Below are positions 30,372-38,500 of a stretch of 55,669 nucleotides of DNA, in pieces. Position numbers and translations under genes: made by a program. Origin of the DNA: an uncultured Bacteroidales bacterium (GTDB lineage: Bacteria; Bacteroidota; Bacteroidia; Bacteroidales; UBA932). The first letter of the stretch is position 1; the number at the start of each line of letters is the position of its first letter. The notes under the pieces were generated by a model. It ran no database searches, was not told the DNA's origin, and saw nothing but the letters and a program-made list of their open reading frames with translations. Location of the stretch: NCBI GenBank assembly GCA_946185745.1, contig CAMHKQ010000013.1, positions 1-55,669 on the forward strand, read 5' to 3'.

Positions 30372-33224
30372 TTAGAATCTGAAGTAAACGTTTATCATGT
30401 AATTGAACCCGGTGTAGTAGAAGTACCGCGGATCGAAGCGGTAGTAGCGGGTCTTGCTGGTGGTGTTGTCCACCAGGCGGGTCTGCTCGTAACCTCCGGT
30501 CTTGACGTTGGTGTTGTTGAGCACGTTCTTGGCGTTCAGGTTCACGCCGAGCTGGTATTTGTACTTGATGTACCAGCTCTTGCCGACGCTGAAGTTCACC
30601 AGCCATGCGGGATCGAACTTCTCCTGGGCGGTCATGTAGAGGATTTCCTCGGCCGTGGCGATTCCGTCCGGGCCCCTCACGGCCTGGTCGGTGCGGTAGA
30701 ACGGATTCATGTCCAGATAGTTGCGGTCGAAGTACTCGACGTCGGCGTCGATGAACCAGTAGTTCTTGTTCCAGCTCAGGCCGAGACTTGCGGCGGTCTG
30801 CGGGGTGGCGGGCACGTAATGCTTCTGCTGGGCTCCGCCGTGGTCGTCGATGTTGCCGTTGGAGTCGTAGCTGAGGAGCGGGCTGGATTTCCAGTAGGTC
30901 ACGGGGGCGTTGTCCACCACTATACGGGCGGAATTGTCAACCGTCTGGGTCATGTAGGGAGTGGAGGTGTAGATGTACTCGCCCACGCTGGCCGCACCCT
31001 TGAGGGAGAAGCCGTCGACCGGGAGAGGCACCTTGAAGCCCAGTTCCACGCCCATGTGACGCTCGTCGATACCGGACATACTGAAGTTGGTGAACGCGTT
31101 CTGCAGGTCGTCGTAGAAGCTCATCAGGTCGGTCTGGTCCTTGATGGTGGCGTAGAAACCGGTGAGGCGCACATTGTAGCCGTTTCCGGAATACTGCCAG
31201 TTAAGATCGGTCGAGAAGGTCTTGGAAGTGGTGAGGTTGGACGCTACGCTGTTGCGGGTGCGGGGCGAAAGGAAGGCCTGGTTGAACCTGGGGGCGTCTT
31301 CGTAGTAACCTACGTTCGCATAGACGCGCATGTTGCCGCCTATCACGTAGTTGAGCATAGCCTTGCCGGCATAGGTGAGGAAGCCGAGATGATCGCTGTC
31401 TCCCTGGGAATTGTCGGGGAAGAGACCCTTCTTCCACACGCCTTCGCGCCAGAAGAGGCTGTAGCCCAGACGGCCGGCCAGCTTCGCGCTGAAGTTGCCG
31501 GAAGCGAAGTCGGCGCCGAGCCAGCCTTCGTAATTCTGCACGTGGGCGAAGTAGTCATGGGAATACTTGTCCCCGACCTTCACCTTCTGGGGTTCGCCAT
31601 GGGCGTTGTAGTAGTCGAGGTCGTTCTGCACCATGGTCGGGTTGGAGGCGTAGTCGCGGTCGGCGAAGTTGTCGATGTTCACGAAATAGTCAGCCCCGAG
31701 GAGGTCGGCCACGATGTTGTAGTACTCGGTCTTGTTGATCTTCGCGCTGGCGCCGGCACGGAGGGTGAGGGACTCGGCGGCCTTGAACTTGACGTTCGTG
31801 GCGAAGTTGAGGTCTTTCTGGTCGGTGCGGCGCTCCTGCTGCACGTAGTGCGCGCGCTTCTGGCCGTTGGCGTCGACATCGTTCTGGTTAACCTGATAGA
31901 GCTTGTCCCAGTTGATGTGGGTGTACTGCGGGTACGCCGCGGAATTCGTCCAGACTTCGTTCGCCCAGGCGGCCTTGGCTTCGCTGTTGCGGTTCCAGTC
32001 GGGATCGGCGTTGTAGAAGTAGCTGGGCAGGTTGCGGTAGTAGTCCGGTCTGGGGTCCTGGGCGTTGTACCAGTCGAGAGCGGTATAGCCGTTCTTGCCG
32101 AAGCGGTACAGGACGGTGGCGCTGCCTTCGAAGCGGTCGGATGGCTTGAAATCGTACCTTACCACGGCGATGGGCTCGTGGGTGCGGCGCTCGCGGGCGT
32201 TGCGGATGACACCGTTCTGATAGCCCCAGTTGGAGTTGTACATGTTGTCACCTACAAGGTCGTACACTTCCTGCGTTGAACCGTTCTGCGCTCCCCTTCT
32301 GCCCGGAGTGCCCAGGAAGATGAAGTGGAGCTTGGAGTTTTCGAACACCTTGCTGGCAGCCAGCGAATAGGCGAAGCTGCGGTAGTAAACGCCTTTGATC
32401 CAGTCGTTTCCGCCAAGGCGGGCGCTGGCGTTCACGGCGAACGCCCAGCCGTTGTCCATTACGCCGGTGGCGTAGGAGCCCATGAGCCTGAGGCGGTAGA
32501 AAGCGGTGTTGGTGAGCACGCTGAAACGCCTGCCGGTACGCATGCTGGTGGCGTCGCCGAAGATGTTGGTGGAGCCGTTGTAGCCGCTGAAGGCCACGTC
32601 CGCCATCTCGTTTCCGGTAGTGGCGTCCTTGGCGCGGGTGGCTTCATTCAGGCCGCTCCAGAGGCTGAAGGGGCCGTAGCCGGTCATGGCGTCGTTCATC
32701 TTGACGCCCGACAGGTAGACATCCTGTGCCTCGCTGGCGAAACCGCGGTTCTTGAAGCGGACGCTCGAGAAATTGTAGCTCACGATCTCGTTGAACACGT
32801 CGTTGCTGCCGAACAGCACCGTGGGGGCGTCGTTGTAGCCGCTGTCATCGAGGTCGAACTCCAGCAGGGAGGCGTCCTCGATGGCTGTTTCACTCTGGGT
32901 GCGGGTGAGCGACAGGTTGAACATGTTCTTCACGTAGCCGTCGTTGACGGTTACATTCACCGTGTTCTGCAAGTAGTCGCTGGAGGTTATGACCAGGGTG
33001 TACATGCCGTCGGCGAGACCCGGGATCATGAAGGACCCGTCCTCGGCTGAAAGCACGGTTCCGATCAGCTCCGCTCCGGAGAAAAGTTCTAGTTTGGCGT
33101 TCTGCACGGGCTCCTTGGTGCCGCGTGTGATTACCGTACCCTTAACTCCGCCGGTAGGCTCCTGCGCGAACAGGGCCAGCGAGCAAAGCAGGGCGGCAAA
33201 CGCCGGAACAATCTTCTTTATCAT
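30372..33224 (-). CDS. TonB-dependent receptor with carboxypeptidase-regulatory-like domain
   Basis: A 950-residue outer-membrane receptor. The signal peptide MIKKIVPAFAALLCSLALFA is followed by a CarboxypepD-regulatory-like domain (GGVKGTVITRGTKEPVQNAKLEL), a plug region, and a long beta-barrel with alternating aromatic strands ending in MINVYFRF, with a C-terminal Phe as expected for BAM substrates. There is no SusD gene next to it, so it is not a conventional polysaccharide-utilisation pair. It lies between the EEP lipoprotein (10 bases upstream) and the DUF5689-like gene. The transported ligand is unknown. ATG 33224 is chosen over an upstream TTG. Confidence 0.9.
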   Translation of the reverse strand: MIKKIVPAFAALLCSLALFAQEPTGGVKGTVITRGTKEPVQNAKLELFSGAELIGTVLSAEDGSFMIPGLADGMYTLVITSSDYLQNTVNVTVNDGYVKNMFNLSLTRTQSETAIEDASLLEFDLDDSGYNDAPTVLFGSNDVFNEIVSYNFSSVRFKNRGFASEAQDVYLSGVKMNDAMTGYGPFSLWSGLNEATRAKDATTGNEMADVAFSGYNGSTNIFGDATSMRTGRRFSVLTNTAFYRLRLMGSYATGVMDNGWAFAVNASARLGGNDWIKGVYYRSFAYSLAASKVFENSKLHFIFLGTPGRRGAQNGSTQEVYDLVGDNMYNSNWGYQNGVIRNARERRTHEPIAVVRYDFKPSDRFEGSATVLYRFGKNGYTALDWYNAQDPRPDYYRNLPSYFYNADPDWNRNSEAKAAWANEVWTNSAAYPQYTHINWDKLYQVNQNDVDANGQKRAHYVQQERRTDQKDLNFATNVKFKAAESLTLRAGASAKINKTEYYNIVADLLGADYFVNIDNFADRDYASNPTMVQNDLDYYNAHGEPQKVKVGDKYSHDYFAHVQNYEGWLGADFASGNFSAKLAGRLGYSLFWREGVWKKGLFPDNSQGDSDHLGFLTYAGKAMLNYVIGGNMRVYANVGYYEDAPRFNQAFLSPRTRNSVASNLTTSKTFSTDLNWQYSGNGYNVRLTGFYATIKDQTDLMSFYDDLQNAFTNFSMSGIDERHMGVELGFKVPLPVDGFSLKGAASVGEYIYTSTPYMTQTVDNSARIVVDNAPVTYWKSSPLLSYDSNGNIDDHGGAQQKHYVPATPQTAASLGLSWNKNYWFIDADVEYFDRNYLDMNPFYRTDQAVRGPDGIATAEEILYMTAQEKFDPAWLVNFSVGKSWYIKYKYQLGVNLNAKNVLNNTNVKTGGYEQTRLVDNTTSKTRYYRFDPRYFYYTGFNYMINVYFRF

Positions 33225-33234
33225 AGGTTGAATT

Positions 33235-34326
33235 TTATTTGGATACAACTATATAGGTGGGATAATGGTCGGAGTATCCGCCCACGAAGGCGCCATTGCT
33301 GAAGGTGCGGAAAGGCGTGCCCTTGTACTGCCCGCTCTGCACGGTCATGAAATCCTTGTGGAAGATGCGGCAGTAGTAGCCCTTCTGGTGGATGGGAATG
33401 ATCTTGAGCCCGGAATCTGGGGCCGTGGCGAACTGGTGATTGACCAGGATGATGTCGTAGATGTTGCTGGAACCCTGATAGAAAAGGGAACTGTAGCCTT
33501 CGTTGAGCATGCGCAGGAGAGGCGAGAAGAAGTCTTCCCGTGCCATGTCGGCAATGTACTCCTTGCCATGCATATAGGTGGTCATGCTGGCGTCGGACGG
33601 GTTGTCGTTCATGTCGCCCATCACCACGATGCGGATGCCGGGATACTGCTTTTCGAGCTCCATGGCATTCTGGTAAATGATTTCGGCGCCCCTCGGGCGG
33701 AGGTCGGCGCCCTTGCCGCCGAGACGGGAAGGAAGGTGGGCCACAAAGGCGGCCACCATGTCGCCGTCGAGCATGCCGCGCACCATCAGGATGTCACGGG
33801 TGCGGAAATTGTCCTTCTCTTCCTGCGTCCACGCGCTGAAATCGATCGAAGACGGTTCGAAGGTGAAGGGAATGCTCTTGCTCTCGAGCACCTTGAACTG
33901 CTCCGGTTTGTAGAGCAGGGCCACGTCCACTCCGCGGCGGTCGGGACCGTCGTAGTGAACTATCTGGAAGTTGGCATCGGCTATCTGCGGGTCGCTCACC
34001 AGGTCTTCCAGAACGTGGCGGTTCTCAATCTCGCTCACGCCCAGAATGGTGTGCCATACGCCGTTGTCCTGCTTCATGGCCGCGATGACCTGGGCCATGT
34101 TGTGAACCTTCTTCTCGTATTTTGCCTCCGTCCACTGGTTCTGGCCGTCCGGAAGGTACTGGTAATCGTTCTTGCCTTCGTCATGGACGGTGTCGAAAAG
34201 GTTCTCCAGGTTGTAGAAGCCTATCACATAGCTGTGTTTTCCGGCCTTGACGCCAGAGGTTTTTGAACTGGTGCCGCATCCCGCTACGGAGATGACGGCA
34301 AGAATGATGATCAGCAGTTTTTTCAT
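33235..34326 (-). CDS. endonuclease/exonuclease/phosphatase family lipoprotein
   Basis: A 363-residue secreted EEP-fold enzyme (MKKLLIIILAVISVAGC, lipid site Cys17). The metal and catalytic positions are visible: NLENLFD, the Glu of LGVSEIENR, RRGVDVALLY, the GDMNDNPSD motif and the terminal SDHYPTYIV with the catalytic His. The family cleaves phosphodiester bonds in nucleic acids or phospho-substrates. Sitting between a NUC1 nuclease and a TonB receptor, it is most simply a surface or periplasmic nuclease that completes digestion of extracellular nucleic acid, which is inference from context. Confidence 0.88.
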   Translation of the reverse strand: MKKLLIIILAVISVAGCGTSSKTSGVKAGKHSYVIGFYNLENLFDTVHDEGKNDYQYLPDGQNQWTEAKYEKKVHNMAQVIAAMKQDNGVWHTILGVSEIENRHVLEDLVSDPQIADANFQIVHYDGPDRRGVDVALLYKPEQFKVLESKSIPFTFEPSSIDFSAWTQEEKDNFRTRDILMVRGMLDGDMVAAFVAHLPSRLGGKGADLRPRGAEIIYQNAMELEKQYPGIRIVVMGDMNDNPSDASMTTYMHGKEYIADMAREDFFSPLLRMLNEGYSSLFYQGSSNIYDIILVNHQFATAPDSGLKIIPIHQKGYYCRIFHKDFMTVQSGQYKGTPFRTFSNGAFVGGYSDHYPTYIVVSK

Positions 34327-34335
34327 TTGTACTTG

Positions 34336-35574
34336 TTATTTGCTCCACCAGTCTGACGGAGGCCACACTGAAGTGGACGTGTTGACAGGCCCCTGGGCCT
34401 TTATCTTGGCGGCCGTTTCATTGCCCACGACCGAAGGCAGGGAGGCGAAGAACTCGATTCCGGTCTTTTCTTCCAACTCCTTGATGCTCAAAGCATACTG
34501 AGCGCTGAAACCGGAAAGGGTGGTCCTGTGCTCCATGTAAATCGCAATGCCGGCATAACCGTCAAAGCGCTGGAAAGTATACGCGGCGCCGCTCTTCGAA
34601 TAGAAGAGGAGTGCCTTGAAATATGCTGCGGGTACGTTGACCCTGCGCCCGCCCCGGTCCACTATGTACTCGCTCCCGGGCACGCAGCCGGTCGCCACGT
34701 AAAGGGTGTCGGACATCCTGGCAAGCGACCTCACGTTGATTTCAAGATCGGCCCAGATACCCCCGTTGAAGTTGTAGTCCTGGGGGGTCATGTTGGTGGC
34801 GTAGAAAGTGGCCGCGTTGTTGGCCTGTGTGCCGTAGCGGTCGGCCGAAGGAATCTGGTGCCCACGGCTGTGGCCGGTGCCGTACGATACGCCCATTCCG
34901 TCCTCGTTCACGATATACTGCTGCATATCCTTGGGAATCAGTGGGTCATAACCCCAGGCGTCGGTGCGTCCGCCGATGGAGGAGCCGATGAGGCCGACGT
35001 TCAGCGGATAGGCCACCCAGTACGATATGAAATCGCCGTAGCTGTAGTAGAACGAGTAGTTGCGGTCCTTGCCACCGTTCATGAGGTGGTAGAAGAACTC
35101 GCAGCCGTCGTCGGCGGTCGTAGCAGGCAATTCCAGCCACCCCAGGGACGTGACATCCTCGCCGAAACCTCCGGGAATCGGTGTTTCGGGCTCGGAAGTG
35201 CCGTACTGGCGGAACTGGACGCTTCCGGTGCCGCCCTTGCTGGTGACGGTGATGGTGACGTAGCGCGAATCCGTCGCGGGGTTGGCGGTGTAGCTCAGGG
35301 TAAGCCCTCCGGCATTGCCGTTTCCGGTATAGCTGGAAAGACTTGCCCAGCCGGTCTGGGAGCCTTCATAGGCGAAGGATATCTCCCATTCGCTGCCGGC
35401 GGTCACGTCCACGAACTGCTGCCCCGCCTCACTGGTGACAGGATTGACAGCCAGGGAAACCTGCGGCTTCACGAAATCGGGTTCCTCCCCGCCGCGGCAC
35501 GAAACAAAAGCCAGCAGCAGCGCTGTCGCCAGCGCTGCCGCAGACAATATGTTTCGGGCGTGTTTCAACTGCAA
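34336..35574 (-). CDS. BACON domain - DNA/RNA non-specific endonuclease (NUC1) lipoprotein
   Basis: A 412-residue lipoprotein (LLLAFVSC, Cys26). A BACON domain spans about residues 38-125 (ending SVQFRQYG). A NUC1/beta-beta-alpha-metal endonuclease domain follows: the active-site segment is HSRGHQIPSADR (residues 235-246) with the general-base His239, and the metal-binding Asn261 is in FYATNMTPQDYNFNGGIW. The first residue of the classical DRGH is Ser here. There is no usable ATG: the frame starts with TTG directly after the TAA of the giant lipoprotein gene, with another TTG at codon 3. It should cut DNA and RNA outside the cytoplasm. Confidence 0.85.
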   Translation of the reverse strand: MQLKHARNILSAAALATALLLAFVSCRGGEEPDFVKPQVSLAVNPVTSEAGQQFVDVTAGSEWEISFAYEGSQTGWASLSSYTGNGNAGGLTLSYTANPATDSRYVTITVTSKGGTGSVQFRQYGTSEPETPIPGGFGEDVTSLGWLELPATTADDGCEFFYHLMNGGKDRNYSFYYSYGDFISYWVAYPLNVGLIGSSIGGRTDAWGYDPLIPKDMQQYIVNEDGMGVSYGTGHSRGHQIPSADRYGTQANNAATFYATNMTPQDYNFNGGIWADLEINVRSLARMSDTLYVATGCVPGSEYIVDRGGRRVNVPAAYFKALLFYSKSGAAYTFQRFDGYAGIAIYMEHRTTLSGFSAQYALSIKELEEKTGIEFFASLPSVVGNETAAKIKAQGPVNTSTSVWPPSDWWSK

Positions 35575-38500
35575 TTACTGAGCGTTAACCACTATTTTTG
35601 CGAATCTCCTGTGTCCGGAAGAGCCGCCTACCGTGAATGTGACGGAATCATCGTTTCCGGTCCAAGAACTGCCGGAGAGGCTGCCGGTGTCGGCAGTGAT
35701 GGTATTGCTGCCGTCACCGCTTCCGAAGGTGAACGTCACACCGGTGACCTTCTTGTTCTCAGCCGTAACGGTCAGGGTGCCGCCAGCGTAGATGCGGACA
35801 GCCTTGCCGGTGTTGTAATACTTGGGAGTATTGCTGCCGGTGCCCTTGCTGAACGCGAGGGTCACGCCGTCGATTGTAAGGCTGGATACCTCCTGGGCGT
35901 TGGTGTAGCCCTGTTCTGTCAGGTCGAGGGTGACTTCTATGGCCCCTCCGGATGTCGGTGCCGCCTGGGTTACAACCACCTGATAGGAGGACTGGTCGAC
36001 ACCGGTAGCGGTAGTGCTGACCAGGAAGGTAGCTGTCCTGGAAGTGGGGCCGCTCGACACCATATTAGCCGGACTTGTAAGAGCGCCTGTATTTGCGGCA
36101 TAATTGATGGTGACGCTGCCGTCGCCACTGCCGGAGGCAGGAGTGAACGACTGGATCATGCCGCCGTTGTCTTCCTGCAGTTCGACAGTCCAGGGCACGT
36201 TGCCGGTGACGTTGAACGAGGTGCTGCCCGCATCGGCTGTAACGTTGATGGCGGTCGGGGCGACCTCGAAGGTCTTGACGGACTCGTCTTCCTCGATGCT
36301 TGCGGCTACGATGTTGACATACTTGCCGCCGCTACCGGTGATGCCGTTGAAGTAACCCTTCACCACGACGAACTTGTTCTTGAAACTGGCGGCATTGAGA
36401 GAGGAGTGCGGATAGTAGATACTGCCCTGCCTGGTGGCTCCGTTAACCTTGATGTTGTAGTAGTTGCCGGAAACCGACAGCTGGCCCCTTATCTGGATGT
36501 ACTCAGCCTTGGTGGAAGAGTAGTTGTCGAGGGAGGCGGTGATGTCGTTCGCCTCAGGATAGGGCACCTCGTTATCGGAAGAGAGCACGGTCACGTTGGC
36601 GTCCGTAATCTCGGGCAGATTGTTGTAAGTGGTCTTGGTGCCGTCGAAGGAAACGAGGTCGCCGAGTGCGTACGAGCCCTTGGGCTGGTAGACCAGCACG
36701 GCGTTGGAATTATCCACGGCCATGAATCCCCTCGAGGACATGGCGCCTACGTAGATGTCGCCCACGGTGAAGAAATTGGTTCCGTCAGCCGAGGAAATTA
36801 TCTGCTCGAGTGAGAAGGGAGGTACGTTACCCTTGCTGTAGGCATAGCTCATGAAGACAAGGTCCAGTTTCTGGTCGTGGAAACCGGTGACGGTGATGCC
36901 GTCGCCCTCGCCGAGGCCGAGAAGGCTGAAGTTGGCGATGTTGAAGTCGCCATACTCGCGCTTGGTGGAAGTGATGCCGTCGACGAGAAGTTCGCCGGTA
37001 CCGTCGGTGATGACGCATTTGCCCTGGTCGGCATCGTACAGCTTCTTGATGGTGCCGTTGATGGTGTAGGGCTGGAACTTGGACGGACGGGTGCCCATGA
37101 AGCCTGCAATCGTAGTGGCGATGGGAGCCTGGGTGGTGTCGTAGGTGTCATCCCATTCGACCGAGCCCGATGCGTTGAGGCTTACGAAATAGGCGCTGCC
37201 CACCTCGTCCTTGCCATTGTACGACGTCCTAAAGCCGATGAGGGTGATGTTGTCGCCTTCGCCCACATTGAGGGAAGAGAAGGACTGGTCGTTGTCCGCG
37301 CCGTAGCCGAGGTTGGTGGCCGTAAGACCGTACACATACACGCTGCCGGTCTCATCCACGAGGTCGAAGTTGCCGTACTTCTTGTTGGCCAGGTTGAAGA
37401 TCTCGCCGGTGAGGCGGTAGGGCTGGGTGGAGGATTCGGGAGCTGCGAGGAACTCCGCGATCGTAGCGGTTATAGGTTCTGCGACATCGGGATTGTCAGG
37501 GTTGTCGGGATTGTCGGGGTTCTCAGGTTCGATGCCGGGCTCGACACCGTCGTAGTAGACCGTAATCTTGGAAATCCTGAGATTGCCGCCGTTGCCGCCC
37601 GCCGTAAAGGAGACGGAAGTGGCGTCGCCGGTCCAGACATAATTTGTGCCGAGGGTGCCGTTATCAGGAGTGAGGGAGACGACCCTGTCATCGGCCAACT
37701 TTGCGGAAAACACGATGGCCGTGATCTTGGAAGGCTTGTCGCCGGGGGCCATCCTTCTGGGAGATCCCGAGGGAGTTTCAGGGATTGAAACGGTAAAGCT
37801 GTTCTTGGGATAAACCCTGACGGCATTGCCGCTGTTATAATACTTCGGGCCGTTGGAGTTGCCGGTGGAGGCCCATGTGATGTTCACGAATGATCCGTTG
37901 GTCGTGACACCGTCCAGGGCCTGGCCGTTGGTGTAGCCCATGGCGGACAGGTCAACCACGTCCGGCAGGGCGGGATCTCCGGGTTCATCGGGATTGTCCG
38001 GGTTGTCGGGATTGTCGGGGTTCGCTTCGGCATTCTTCTTTACGAAATAGGCGTAGAGCACCTCGGGAGTACCCTGGTAAGAGCCTCGGTAACCGATGAT
38101 CGTGATGTTGTCGCCTTCCTTGAGGCCGAGGTTCGCGAACGACTTGTCGTTGGTCGCTCCGTAGCCGAGATCGGTGGCCGTGAGGCCGTACACATACACG
38201 CTGCCGCTATCGTCCGTGAGGTCGAAGTTGCCATAAGTCGTGTTGATGGACCCGTTGTGGGGTGCTATTGTGCCGGTGAGCTGATATGGCTGGGTCGAAG
38301 ACTCATCGGCCGACAGAAAATCCGCGACGCTGACTTCCTTGGGAGCAGCCGGATTGTCGGGGTTGTCGGGATTATCGGGGGTTTCGCCGTTGCCGCCGTC
38401 GCCGATGGTGACGACTATCTTGGTGGCGCGAACCTGATTCTCGACAGCCTGGAGCGTCACGGAAGCGGCCGTGCCGGTCCAGATGCCCTGGGTGCCGTCA

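Noticed and set aside
29250..33224. Interpretation of the TonB receptor and DUF5689 lipoprotein as a SusC/SusD pair
   Set aside because: The lipoprotein has OB-like beta structure, not the helical TPR fold of SusD, and the receptor lacks the usual SusC signature.
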